From positions 185,044 to 249,043 of the forward strand of contig BFEA01000225.1 in NCBI GenBank assembly GCA_003427395.1: 64,000 nt of DNA, read 5' to 3'. The notes under the pieces were generated by a model. It ran no database searches, had not been told where the DNA came from, and saw only the letters and a list, made by a program, of their open reading frames with translations. This document shows, piece by piece, positions 33,097 through 44,014 of the stretch. The translations under genes were made by a program, and so were the position numbers. Every line of letters starts with the position of its first letter. Within the stretch, counting starts at the first letter, position 1. This DNA comes from Chara braunii. Lineage: Eukaryota > Streptophyta > Charophyceae > Charales > Characeae.

Positions 33097-34179
33097 ATGG
33101 ATAATATTGAAACATTATACTGCAGAAGCCCCGCGTGGCGACAATTTGTGAAGACAACAGACTTAGATCTACGCTCGATTAATGTCAATGGCTTGGCCAC
33201 GATTAACCCAGACAAACATCAAGCCATTTGGGACCAGCTTTGGGGAGTGGGAGGAAGAAGCTGGCCGGATGTTATATGTGTACAGGAGACCCACTTGATG
33301 GACAAACCAGAAAATAATTAAGCACTCGAGATGGTCTGGCCCCACCTGGCTCTTAGAGCCCATGCCCCCAGGCCGGGATCGGTAGGGGTTGCAATCTGGA
33401 TCCCCCCAGAATCCCGATTCCATATGATTTATTGGGCAGCAGACGAGGTGGAGGGGCGATGGGTATCGGCATTGGGCAGCAGACGAGGTGGCTGGGCATT
33501 GGGCAACAGACGAGGTGGAGGGGCGATGAAGGACCTTATCTGCATTGTGTGTGTATATTCTCCCAACACGGTACGGGAACGAAGGGCCTTCTTGGAAGAC
33601 CTGGCAGCACGCGTTCCAGACAGCATCCCGCTGATCATTGCTGGGAACTTCAATGCAGCTCCGGATAGATGGCGAGACAGGTGGAACCCTCAAGGGGCCC
33701 CCTCGGCTATGGCGGAAGAGGATGAGAGGATGATAGAGAACCTGTGTGAAACCCTCTCGATCTTTGATACCTTCCGCCGCCTTCATCCTGAGGACAAGAC
33801 CTTTACATGTATAAAAGACAGTGATCCGGCAAGGCTATCTAAGTCAAGGATCAATCTGATTCTTGTTTCTAACGACCTAGAAGGGGCCCTGCGATGGTCG
33901 GCTATTCTGCCACGCAGTCCGCACTCGGGCTTAGACCATAAAACGTGCGGTCTGATACTGACACTAAGGAAAAAGTCAGACCAAGGACCCGGATTCTATA
34001 AACTTAACACATCCTTACTGAAAGACCATCAATTCCAAGATATGATCCGAGATGAATGGCATTTCTGGCACCAGCAAAAAACCCGTTTTGACTCCCTTTC
34101 TACCTGGTTCAATGATGGTCTACTCTTTCTTGCACGAAAGTGTAAAGAATGGTCTAAGAAAAAGGCAGCATTACGATAA
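33097..34179 (+). pseudogene. LINE A ORF2 endonuclease domain (APE-like)
   Basis: The frame reads LRSINVNGLATIN and then DVICVQETHLMD (the conserved Glu). After a TAA at 33319 it continues VGVAIWIPPESRF, ICIVCVYSPNT, PLIIAGNFNAAPDRW, SKSRINLILVSNDL and SGLDHKTCGLIL. These correspond to the N-G-L, Q-E-T-H, G-D-F-N, S-R-I-D and S-D-H motifs of APE-type LINE endonucleases, which nick target DNA for target-primed reverse transcription. The copy is altered: GDFN is GNFN, SRID is SRIN, SDH is LDH. A local triplication of GACGAGGTGG (33440-33530) adds an in-frame low-complexity insert. Confidence 0.85.
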
Positions 34180-34189
34180 CAACAAGAAA

Positions 34190-34716
34190 TGTCTACCCAC
34201 CAGGAACTACTGGATCTCGAGCAATAAATAGATTCACAACATAGCACAACTATTCAAGCGGTAAAAGACCAACTCCTTTGATTCGCTCAACATAGATGGC
34301 AGGGTATTAGGATAAGGGGGAAGCTAACTAAATTTACTCAAAAAGCTACGATGGACACACACTTCTTTAGTATGGCGACAGCTCGGGCACGACGAACGGT
34401 GGTAGAGGCTCTCTACGAGCCGGATAGAGGAGAGGAGGCCATAACTTCAAACACTGCATACTGTACACTAATAGTGAGGAATTTTTTTAAACAACTTTAT
34501 ACCTCCCAAATCCCAGCACAACGAGGAGAAGCGTGGACCAGGGACTTGGAAGACTTCCTTGCCCCTATGGACAGATACCTGTCCCGGCAGCAACGGGCAC
34601 ATTTGGAAAGACCCCTTACGAAGGAGGAAGTGTGGACAACACTCATGCAGATGAAGGAAGAGAAGACACCAGGTATTCATGGTTTTCCTAAGGAATTTTG
34701 GGAAGAAATGTGGTGA
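34190..34716 (+). pseudogene. LINE A ORF2, start of reverse transcriptase (left half)
   Basis: In the same frame as the endonuclease: FFSMATARARRTVVEALYEP, IVRNFFKQLYTSQ, then RPLTKEEVWTTLMQM and EEKTPGIHGFPKEFWEEMW. This is the E-E-V...M...K-x-P-G-x-D-G-x-P-x-E-F segment that opens LINE RTs. It stops abruptly near 34716. The expected next segment (L-L-Y-K-K...N-Y-R-P-I) is found at about 40511 on the same strand. Confidence 0.75.
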
Positions 34717-35182
34717 GACTTGAGATTGGACCTGGTACCTTCGTCCATCTCTTTTGCTTCTCCTGGTTGCTGTCCCACTTCGCTAACCTCCTTTCGCGCT
34801 CCACGGCCCATACCATCAGCGAGATAGGGTGACCCTCCATGCGGTCCTTCGCCTCTTCTACCCTCCTTTTGCGGTTTGCCTCCCTCTTGTTTCTTGCTCT
34901 TGCTAGGATCCTTGAAATCACATCGAGTACTCCGGATTTGATAGTTAGTCCCTCATCCAACCATTATGTCGTGGAGCCAAACAAGTGTTTAGTGCCCTCC
35001 CATCTGGTCATGTGATCCATCACCCACTCCCCCACTCGGGGGGCCTCAAGAACTTGACTGTCCAAACGAAACAAACCCCTCCCTCTTTCGCAGCCCAGAC
35101 TCAACCAAAGGTCCAGTACCATTGGCTTGTGGTAAAAGATTGAGTTACATATGTGCCTGATGGAGGTGACTCTGTCCATCAC
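34688..35182 (-). pseudogene. LINE B ORF2 fragment (endonuclease-RT linker), inverted
   Basis: The minus-strand reading starts at the right: DRVTSIRHICNSIFYHKPMV followed by LDLWLSLGCERGRGLFRLDS and, after a stop, LDVISRILARARNKREANRK, RRVEEAKDRMEGHPISLMVW and AVERERRLAKWDSNQ. This corresponds to the end of a LINE endonuclease (D-H-K-P) and the helical linker before RT. It directly abuts a plus-strand fragment of a LINE C-terminus at 35185. Confidence 0.6.
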
Positions 35183-35184
35183 CT

Positions 35185-35937
35185 GTGGAAGTCAGGGTGG
35201 TGAGAGTGCGAGGCAAGAGACCACTCACCAGGGTCCTTTCGTGGGTTGGCAACATTCCGCTGCGCCATCTCGGCATAGACCCAATGGCCTGGGGTTGGAC
35301 TTCGACAGAGGATGAGCCAGTTCTGAAGCTGTTAGATTACTCGGTCAAATACGGATACCAGCGATCTCAGAAGCTCATAAAGTGCCCTGCCTAAATTGCA
35401 GTCCCAAGATGGTAGGCACTATGGAGTGAAAACTTGTTTGGTCCAAAACAAGACTTCGTAAATCCATGGAAGATCCTTTCCGCGCTCCCAGACGGCAAAC
35501 AGGCAAGTATCCTTTGGTTACTCTCCCTTTTGGTGACCCCATCAGCTGTTTGGTTGGTCAGCAAAGGAATGAAGGTTAGTTTGGGTTGCACACGGTGCAT
35601 ATGGTCTTTTGAATCTACCCGCCACGTGTGGTGGGATTGTCCTGCCTCAAAATAAGTGTGGAATTGGTGGGCTCATCATTGGAGGGAATTTTGGGGTCAG
35701 CATGCTGTATGGGATGAGAAGTGGGTGCTACTGGGTTTCCTCCCTCCAGGTGTGAGTGAACGGTGTAGTTGGGGGTACATAGCCCTGGTGATCAGAGGCC
35801 TGATATGTGAAGTCATCTGGTCAGACAGGAACAGATCCAGGTTTCACAAGAGACTCTTTTTCGATGTGAAAATCAAGAGACACATAAGACAGGGACTGAG
35901 ACAGGTCATCCGTGTGGGCTGGAGAAGGAGAACTTGA
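35185..35937 (+). pseudogene. LINE B ORF2 C-terminal fragment with zinc finger
   Basis: One frame with a few stops reads VRGKRPLTRVLSWVGNIPLR and PVLKLLDYSVKYGYQRSQKL, then PDGKQASILWLLSLL. The C-terminal zinc finger follows as CTRCIWSFESTRHVWWDC (first Cys at 35587-35589; CX2C...HX4C), then HWREFWGQHAVWDEKWVLLG and RGLICEVIWSDRNRSRFHKR. This is the usual post-RT region of plant LINEs. Stops at 35392 and 35653 sit where sense codons are expected. LINE-derived 3' sequence may continue to about 36370. Confidence 0.7.
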
Positions 35938-36639
35938 ACAGGCAGAGGAAGTCGAAGATATATTCGATGGTTCCTACATATATGGGCCAAGAATCATCAG
36001 TTGGCTGCGGTCCATTCTTCGAAAGGTCTGATTCTGTCAAGGTGGCTATTAGACATTGAGTCCACAGCGAAACATCAGGACATAAGGTGAAGCAACATGA
36101 ATTAGTTGAGTCGGGTAAGAGCTGTATGGGGACAGGGTGAGACGGGTAGCTACTCGAGTAGGTAGCGTACCAACCAAGGCACTCGGTTGCATAGGGTCAT
36201 TGTAGATCACTTAGGAGAGGGTCGGTAGGTTTGGGACCGGAGTCCCCGGTCCTCTAGACTGTTTTAGTCCCAGAGATAGGGGTATACGTCACCGAAACTA
36301 TTGTTAAGAGGCTAATGATGCAATTAAGTATTGTTAAGAGGCTAATCATCCAATCTGCTGAAACTGGTTAAATATCATAGGTAAGTCAGGTAAGATTGGT
36401 TACATTTTCATAAGAGGGGATTGGTTGAAAGTGTTGCACTAATGAAGTACGGAGAGAAAAACTTTCGGGAACATTAAATGCAAGATTGGTTTTAGAGCTG
36501 GAAAGTCCTTAGTACAGATTTTCTGCAGGTTAGCGTTTACAGATTTTCTGCAGGTTAGCATCTGTAAGCTAAGCTGGCCGATGCTGCCAGTATCTCCGGG
36601 TATAATTGTGAGGTCCCCGACCTCGTGTTATATTCTTAT

Positions 36640-36766
36640 GAACCAAGTTTGAGTCGAACTCGTATTTATGGGACATTGCCGCCCCTGTGTCCCACCACCG
36701 ATTTCTTCGGGAACTGGCAAAAACTCGTAATTTCCCAACACTGGCGGAGCTACTAGTGGCTTAAAA
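36640..36766 (+). repeat. End block of the inverted-end element family, copy b1
   Basis: The segment CTTCGGGAACTGGCAAAAAC...TTTCCCAACACTGGCGG...TAGTGGCTTAAA resembles 44270-44398 (CTTCGGGAAACTAGG...TTCCCAACACTAGTG...TAGTGGTGGTTTAAA), which ends in the family terminus. Here the terminus is mutated. Confidence 0.45.
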
Positions 36767-37522
36767 CAATTTTTAATTTAAAAAAATATATATTTTTCCC
36801 CAAAAGATCACGACCAAATCTATGGACCCTTCAATTTTCAGATTTTTCAAGGCATTCTTCAGGGTGCGAAAAATCACAGAAGCGAGGGTACTTTTTCCTT
36901 TGGCCCACACGCTGGAGTGGCAAAAATGAGAAATGTGACGAATTTGCACACCATTTATTTCATGGTCTAAATGATTTTTTAATACTTTTCTGATATTTTT
37001 CCCGTAAAGAATTGGGGTACGTTTCTCGTTGGCCCACAAGTAGTAGAGTGGTAAAAATCAAGAATGAGACAAATTGGCGCGACATTTATTTCACCGACTA
37101 AACTTTAAAATATATATATATATATATATGTTTCATGGAAAGATCACACCCAAATCTATTTCAAGGCATTCTTCGGGGCGTGAAAAATCACAGAAGTTAG
37201 GGTACTTTTTCCTTTGGCCCACACGCTGGAGTGGCAAAAATGAGAAATGTGAAGAATTTGCACACCATTTATTTCATGATCTAAATGATTTTTTAATACT
37301 TTTCTGATATTTTTCCCATAAAAATCCCGACCTAATCTACAGATTTCAAAATTTCAGAGTTTTTTCCTTATTTTTTCGAGCGCGAAAAATCTCCAAAGTT
37401 GGCGAGTGAAAATTGCGGGACTAATCTCGCCTGCGCCTCCGGGTGGGCGCCCCCCCTAAAGACCCGCTTCGAACTCACTGGAATGACACTTTTTAGGTGG
37501 AGGGTAGAGTGGTGGTTTAACC
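36767..37522 (+). repeat. Tandem-unit element with TGGTGGTTTAA end (copy b)
   Basis: About three to four diverged units, each containing GATCACGACCAAATCTA, GCGAAAAATCACAGAAG, TTTTTCCTTTGGCCCACACG, GAGTGGCAAAAATGAGAAAT and ACACCATTTATTTCA, repeat with anchors at 36805, 37142 and 37324. The segment ends with a GC-rich block (GCCTGCGCCTCCGGGTGGGC) and AGAGTGGTGGTTTAACC. The same architecture recurs at 54911 and 61268. Confidence 0.7.
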
Positions 37523-37583
37523 ACTATAGGCTGGACACGATGTTGAAAAGCATACCACCAGTGATATCCACCCACCCCTTGCA

Positions 37584-37587
<4 letters not shown>

Positions 37588-37670
<83 letters not shown>

Positions 37671-37751
37671 CCGGGTTCCAAAACCCCCGGGGGTAATTTT
37701 TGAAAAAAGAAGGTTTTAATTTGTTTTTAAAAATTAAACCCACCCCTTGCA

Positions 37752-37792
<41 letters not shown>
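37588..37792. repeat. Two long poly(T) tracts in a local duplication
   Basis: T runs of about 79 (37588-37666) and about 35 (37758-37792) are both preceded by CCCACCCCTTGCAAAAC. The duplication may reflect a real event at a retroelement tail or an assembly error. Confidence 0.85.
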
Positions 37793-37793
<1 letters not shown>

Positions 37794-37926
37794 TGAAAGC
37801 AACCCTCTTCGAGTCTGCAGTGCTTGTGCTGCTGATAAGAGCAGGCAGCACTAGCGCCTGGGGGGAGGCTCCATCTATTGGTGGGGAGTGTCACCTGCTG
37901 GAAAGCGAGTCCAGCGTCCCATATAC
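37758..37926 (-). mobile_element. SINE-like repeat, copy 2 (minus strand)
   Basis: Read on the minus strand it has CTGGACTCGCTTTCCAGCAG, then CTCCCCACCAATAGATGGAG, then the hairpin region with GCTAGTGCTGCCTGC and GCAGCACAAGCAC, and a poly(A) tail (poly(T) at 37758-37792 on the plus strand). Confidence 0.7.
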
Positions 37927-38594
37927 ACAGGCACAATCAAGAACATGACAAGGGAAAAACCTGAGAAAAGTGGGACGTGGTAGTTTTCGGGAAAGCCACT
38001 TCGCAATTCTCAATCACCAGCAACATCAAACCATGTAAGAATGACCCAGAGTTACGATCCAAGCAAAACCAGTGGGAGATGCAGGAAAAAATCAACGGAA
38101 GAAGAAGGAAAAAAAAAGGTAATACATAGAAGTAATGAAAATCCCGGACGCAACATATGAGAATGATATTGCAAAGCTCGGCGGTTGACCCGAATAGTTT
38201 CGGCTGGCCTACCAATCACCGCTCGTCAGGGGTCTTGGTCGTAAGTGGGACTTGGCACTGGGGCCTAGTCCCACAAGCCGAGGATTATCCTATTTGAAGA
38301 TCTCATGATCGCAACGTGACCGCGTTGAAAAATATGCGAAAGAAAGATTAAGACCCCCAGGCAGCAGACTGCTTGTAGCAAAGTTTAGCTTTAATAAAAT
38401 GGAAACGAATTATTTCACCCTTCTTAACATACCTGGTGGGCTGACCCTGTTCCAAACCTTTTCATTCATCTCAGACAAAGAGGATCTCAGTCAATCCCCA
38501 GGGCATCGCCGAAGGAATTGAAAGAAAACAAAGGAATTTAATGTTGACAAGTTGTGGTAACTCTCATTTGACGACTCTATCATCATTTGTTGGT
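37927..38594. other. No recognisable gene (37.9-38.6 kb)
   Basis: A 35-bp block (GCCACTTCGC...CTCAATCACCAGCAACATC, 37997-38031) matches 29209-29243. Otherwise only short frames are seen. Confidence 0.4.
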
Positions 38595-38790
38595 AGGACT
38601 TCTCTTTCTTTTTCTTTTTTTTTCTTTTTCTTTTTATTGTTTTTTTTTTCTTAAAAAAAAAGAAGAAAACCAGCAATTGAATACTAGGCGGGGTAATAAG
38701 AGCACCTCCCCCTGGTAGCCTGCTGCTGGATGCTCTGGTCTATTGGTGGGGAGCAACACCTGCCAGAAACCGGGTCCAGTGTCCCTTGTA
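38595..38790 (-). mobile_element. SINE-like repeat, copy 3 (minus strand, diverged)
   Basis: A T-rich head (38600-38652) precedes a body whose minus-strand reading includes GGACACTGGACCCGGTTTCT, GGCAGGTGTTGCTCCCCACC and CAATAGACCAG. The hairpin is largely lost. Confidence 0.55.
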
Positions 38791-39099
38791 CATCAGTTGT
38801 TGTTTTTTGGGAAGATTGTTGGGGCCATGACCTGGCTTCGGTTGTCTTCAGGGAGCAGGAGAGATGAAGACCAGCAACAAAACCAATAGGTCAATCCCTC
38901 TTGCATTCCCTTAGCCCATCCTAGCCAATCCTGTCAATCCTAACCTGCATCAACCAAACTGGTCTTGGCTGGTACCTGCATCTGGGTCCTGGGGGACACC
39001 GGGATCCCAAACCCTACTACTACCCCTCCATTCTCTGGATTGTGACTTTAGTTGTAGCTCTGGTTAGTTAATGCCTTGGGTAACTTTCAAATTCCTCCA

Positions 39100-40262
39100 T
39101 TCACCAAGGACAGCAGGTGGGGAGGAAAGGGGTCCGCAAAGTCCTGCACCCCAATCTTAATGGGATACAAGGGTCGATTGTTGTCCAGCCCTGGAACTGC
39201 AGTTGGTAGTCCCTTGCCATCTCTACCTTTGGTCCCTCATCATCTCCCTGTCACTTCCTCCGTGCATCCGCTGCCCATTGTCACGTTCACCATACAACCT
39301 CCCCGCTTCCCTCCTAACCAGTCCTAATAGAACTAGGAGATAATCTGATCGACGTTCCCCCAGGAGTGGGCGCTGTCCAATTGTTCCTTGGCTGCCTGCC
39401 ATTGGGCGGAAATCTCAATCTATATCAGTTGTCTGAGTTGCTCTGTCGTTTCCTCTCTTCCGCCCTGGCCCTTCCATCTCTAGGACACACCTTTTCCACC
39501 ATATCACCCAAAGGACAGAGTGTTTGTCTGGGCAGAAGAGATTCTCTGTGAAATTTCTCTCTTGGACGTGGGGGTAGTGCCCGATCAGGATCTCCCTCTT
39601 ATCCCATGGCCATGGCGAGTCTGGGAGCGCCAGCCGCCAGACTTTGTCCCGCCAGCGCCATAGCAACACCAATGAGGGGATCTGCATGAAAATGTGCTCC
39701 ATCATCTCAGACCTTTTTTGCGATGGAAAGTTTTGCAGACACCTCCGACACCATGGCAGCGCTCACCCTTGCTGCTAAAGTATGGTGTGATCAACTAGCC
39801 AGTCGTTGGTAGGTAGGAGTCATTGGCTTGTGTGCCCTCCAATTGGACCCATCCAACCGAATGCTCCCACCTCCATTTCCCGACAAAAGGTTGTCTGCTT
39901 TCGGTTAACCTATCATTCCTTCCTTTGGAAAATCGTTCGATCAGCATTTCCTCCCGCCCCACCAAGTGGACCCATCCAACCTGATTCTCCTCTCCTGGAA
40001 GACCCACTCAGTCTCCCCCCTCTAGGCATGGGCCCCTCTTGAGAACAGCTTACCATGCTATGAGGAAGTTGTCTATAAATTCCTCGAGTGTGGCCCCAGT
40101 TTGGTGACACTTTCGCAGCCATCCCCGCATTCTCCGAGTGATCTTCCACTCCTTGGCTTCCATGTCCCACAGGTCCCCCACCCAAAGGACCCCTTGCTTG
40201 TCGACCCTGATTTTCACTGCACACCGATTTTTGTCGAGCTTGGGTTCTGTTTTGTTTCTTTT
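39100..40262 (-). pseudogene. LINE fragment C, ORF2 C-terminal part, minus strand
   Basis: Minus-strand readings, from right to left, give QGVLWVGDLWDMEAKEWKIT and RRMRGWLRKCHQTGATLEEF followed by IDNFLIAW (about 40050-40200). A decayed zinc finger (CRRCLQNFPSQKRSEMMEHI) then leads into WRWRDKVWRLALPDSPWPW and VLWVIWWKRCVLEMEG (39415-39780). The same blocks appear in LINE A at 42000-43080, so this is a relative of LINE A in opposite orientation. Confidence 0.65.
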
Positions 40263-40300
40263 CTGGTACTCTCCTGAAAAAATAAAAGAAAAAGCACGGC
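40205..40300 (+). repeat. A-tailed interspersed repeat, second family, copy 2
   Basis: CCTGATTTTCACTG, TTTTTGTCGAGCTTGGGTTC and TTTCTTTTCTGGTACTCTCC are followed by AAAAAATAAAAGAAAAAG. They match 29538-29665 in order and spacing. There is a single unknown base nearby at 40381. Confidence 0.5.
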
Positions 40301-40484
40301 CAGACATTCAAAAAATGACCCACTCGCAACCAAAAGAAAATAATAAAAAAAAACAAACAAACACCCCTTTGGACGTGATANCTGGTAGACACCTAGCCCA
40401 AAGTCGTTGTGTGAGTATGCCCTCAGTGAGGGCGTTAAGACAAGGGTGTCAGGTCCAGGAAAAAAGGAAGAGCAAAAAAAAATA

Positions 40485-41183
40485 TTGAAACATGGACTTC
40501 TACAATTGAAGTGTGGCGCACAGGGGAGGTGGGAGAAAGGGTGGGGCAAGGGATACTAACCCTTTTATATAAAAAAAGGAAAAAGATGGATATCAGGAAT
40601 TACATACCAGTAACACTCCTAACAGTAGTATACAAAATATTGTCCAAGGCCCTGGCCAAACAGAATGATCCCAGTAATGGAGGACATCATCCATCCCGCT
40701 CAAACCGGCTTCATGGAAAACAAGAACATACAAGAAAACATCCTGCTGATCCATGAGATCCTCCAGCTCACGAGACATTCTCGTCAAAATACAGCTCTAA
40801 TCTTCATCGATTTTGAAAAGGCCTATGACCATGTGGACTGGTTGTTTCTGGACATGTGTCTGAAAAAAATGAACTTTGGGCCAGATTTCAGACACTGGAT
40901 ACAAATCCTACACCAAAACGCGACTGCATACGTCCAGGTCAATGGAAGTCTCGCGCCACCCCTATGCTTGGAACGATCGGTCCGCCAAGGGGATCCTGTC
41001 ACCCCCGTCCTTTTCCTGGTCATTATGGAAGCATTAGCCGCCAACCTTCGGGCCAACAAAACCATTACTCAAATTAGAGTCACACGCATTCCACAGGACG
41101 CAATCCCAGTGTGTTCATTGTTTGCGGATGATCTCACAATAATGACAGAGGCTACACATTGTAACATGAAAGAAATTCAATAG
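40485..41183 (+). pseudogene. LINE A ORF2 reverse transcriptase core (right half)
   Basis: The segment opens with STIEVWRTGEVGERVGQGIL and TLLYKK then DIRNYIPVTLLTVVYKILSK. A frameshift near 40660 follows. The main frame (40665-41183) carries HPAQTGFMENKNIQENILLI, then ALIFIDFEKAYDHVDW (first catalytic Asp region, about 40803), VNGSLAPPLCLERSVRQGDP (about 40984) and SLFADDLTIM with the catalytic ADD at 41124-41132. These are standard LINE RT motifs. It ends at TAG 41181, where CAG (Gln) is expected. Confidence 0.85.
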
Positions 41184-43328
41184 ATGATTGACAACTTTGC
41201 CAAGGTACCCGACATGACAGTTAATTAGGGATCTAAGACACAAGGGTGGTGGATTCACTACCAAGGGGGATGCCCTCCAGAATCACCACGCATAGCATGG
41301 ATGCCACTAGAAACCCGGATAAGAATTTTAGGGGTATCCATGCCCACAGAGGGACGACCGCCAATCGACGACGAGTGGATCAGCGTCCCGGCTCAGCACA
41401 AACTTAACAGTTGGAGAAATAAACACACATCCTTGTTCGGCCGAGCTTTATCACTTAACAATGTCATTTTTGCAATACTATGATACAAGTCTTTGTTGTG
41501 GCCATTGAGCAAAACAACTCTGAGGAGTCTAAAGAAAAAGGCAACGACTTTCCTATGGAGGGGGGATGGAGAACAGGCTAACGTAGTAAGCCAAGTAGCT
41601 TGGGACTCAATCATCCAACCAAACGTAGGGGGAGGCTTGGGAATACTTTATCCGACCACGCAAGTGCAGATACTTTGGGTTAAGTGGATAAAAAAGTTTA
41701 TCTTTGTCCCCCAAAGTTTGTGGAGTGTTTTAGCTTTAGAACATTTGGCTCGGTTGGTCCCGACAACCCCCCATATGATACATCCATTGACTTGGTTGGA
41801 GGACCACTTTTGGACAATTCCACGCTAGCTCCCACATGGAAGGGAAGGGTCAGAAGGAGGGGGTCAGACACTGGATAACTTTTGGTGATCTCTGTTGTAA
41901 ACCTGGCGTAAACTCCCGCTCCCACACAGGACCCACCCCAACCGTTGGGAGGAAGTCCATCGTCAACCCCTCTTCGAAAATAGATGGGTGACAGACACGA
42001 GGGGTTGTGTTATGACGAGCTCATCCCTACCCTGGAAGAGTTGGGTCAAGCATGAAGTCCTTAGGGTAGGGGATCTTTGGGACAGTGAAAGGCAGGACTG
42101 AAAAACAGGGAACCAGCTGCGAGCGACCTTAAGATACTGCCACCACGTAGAGGAGCTACTGGAAAACCTTATTGAGGCCATTCCACTAGCATGGTACCGG
42201 ATCCTCAAACGTGGTCCCACCTTGAAAGAATGGGATTGGGTTGCAGACACCGGGACCCCACTGAGGATTGGCCTGACACATATGGTTTCGCCCCAAAACG
42301 TTTTGGTCGAATACTATACTAACACCAGAATAGACACTTTTAAGGGAGTGGAGCAGCCTTGGGATGGAGAGATGGAACATCAGTGCACCGCGTGAGAGTT
42401 ATAGAAGAGAAGGGACAAGCCAGACAAACCAATCTAGGACTTGGCTCTGGACCCGGTGGAATGGACTTGGTAGCCCCCTCAAAATAGGGGAGCCCCCAAG
42501 ACAAGACACATTAGCCTGCACCAACTAACGGTTAAATCAGCCTACAAAATGCTCCGACCTAAACGCTATCCGAGGGACCTGATCAACGATAGATGGGCCT
42601 GACACCTGAACGTGGACCGCACCCTCCAATCACCAATCCAATGGTTCAAGGAACAATAATACAAGCCCATGAAAATCACCTCCCTCCAGTGGCAAATAGC
42701 CCACCGCTGTCTGCCAACCAACGACTGGTTAACCAACCGTACAAACCTCGAACAAATAGGCATACTGCTCCCATGGTGCCAGTGGTGTCGGAGTCTCTTC
42801 CCCTCCCACAAGAAGGCGGAAACCATTGAACATATTTTCATGCCATGCCCGATTGCCTAATTCATATGGAGATGGTGTGACCGTATATGGTGTAAAATGG
42901 AACTGGATATTCCCTGACCCTGGTCATGGCAAGCCATATTGGGTGGGCACTAGGTGTTGGCAGGAATAGTCACGACCTTCATAGAGAATATGTATAGACT
43001 TGGAAGGAGGGCGGTGATATGGGCACTCTGGTGGCAGAGATGCACCTTAGTCATGGAGAAGGTACGGGTGGAGGGGGCAGAGATCACAGAACAGATCCAA
43101 CAACAGATACACCTTGAAATCACACGTAGATGGTTGGATACAAAAGCACAATTAGCTCTCCTTAGACAAACTAGAGACGTCAGGAAACGGATTACGGCAT
43201 TTTGCACGGATAGGGTACGAGGGGAAAGAGAAGGATGGATTGCAAAAATAGAATGGAGTGGTGACAAAGGTGGAGGGTTGCGTGACTTGAAAGAAATGAG
43301 AGACTATTGTTTAGTTTTCAAGGACTAA
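41184..43328 (+). pseudogene. LINE A ORF2 C-terminal region with zinc finger
   Basis: The reading frame of the RT core continues for about 2.1 kb without an obvious frameshift but with about 15 stops. Readable blocks include LETRIRILGVSMPTEG, LNSWRNKHTSLFGRALSLNN, KKKATTFLWRGDGEQANVVS, WEEVHRQPLFENRWVTD, VGDLWDSERQ and YHHVEELLEN-like sequence. LQWQIAHRCLPTNDWLTNRT then leads to the zinc finger CQWC (42777-42788) ... HIFMPC (42831-42848). A helical tail (LVMEKVRVEGAEITEQIQQQ) follows. The C-terminal finger of LINE ORF2 binds nucleic acid. Confidence 0.8.
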
Positions 43329-43870
43329 ACTAACATAGAGCCCGCGTTCGCATTACGCCCTCCCTCGGACTTCCCAGACCCCTTCCCGCCCCATGCCCTG
43401 TCATTGGCAGAAATCCTGTCTCGAATGCGATATCTGATCCCTATGATCTCCTCTATCCACACGCGGAACTCCTTCCTGGAGCCCCCTGGGAAGGACCCCG
43501 CTAATCTTCTTCTTCTATAAGCTTAGTTGAGGTAGTCAATGCTGGCATCTCGGATAACCTAAACAGCCTGGGACATCGGGCAGGGTTTGGAGGGAGTAGT
43601 CAGTGAATAGTATCAGCCCTGAACGCTTATCAGGCGCTCTTTTCCGAGGGTGAAGAGATACATAAGGCAATGGCAGTACTCCATGTTCATGCAGGACTAT
43701 ACTATTGAACACTATACAAGCCTGCTAAGTCAATCCCCTAGGTTGTAGGGCAATCAATGCTGGCAGGCCCCACAGCCTCAGTCCTCATCTTCCTCACATT
43801 TCTCAGACATTTCATTCTCAGACATGCTCAGACATCCTCAAACATTCTCAGACATTATTTCTTCTGTAAT
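43329..43870 (+). other. LINE A 3' flank or UTR, with TCTCAGACAT minisatellite
   Basis: No coding frame is present. Two blocks share TCAATGCTGGCA (43537 and 43755). Four to five copies of (T)CTCAGACATT at 43800-43856 are spaced 11-15 bp. Confidence 0.45.
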
Positions 43871-44014
43871 GTGGGACGCTGGACCCGTTTTCCAGCAGGT
43901 GATGCTCCCCACCAATAGATGGAGCCTCTCCCTATGTGTTAATGGTGTCTGCCCTTATCAGCAGCACTAACACTGGCGAGGGCGTTTGGAAAAAAAAAAA
44001 AAAAAAAAAAAAAA
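43871..44014 (+). mobile_element. SINE-like repeat, copy 4
   Basis: GGGACGCTGGACCCGTTTTC, CCAGCAGGTGATGCTCCCCA and CCAATAGATGGAG are followed by the hairpin at 43936-43973 (GTGTTA...TAACAC). GAGGGCGTTTGG and an uninterrupted poly(A) of 25 (43990-44014) complete it. It is the best-preserved copy. Confidence 0.75.

Noticed and set aside
33440-33530. Functional Arg/Gly-rich insert in the LINE endonuclease
   Set aside because: It is a local triplication of GACGAGGTGG-containing sequence, absent from the usual endonuclease fold.
37588-37666. Transmembrane-like poly-Phe protein segment
   Set aside because: It is simply a poly(T) tract read in frame.
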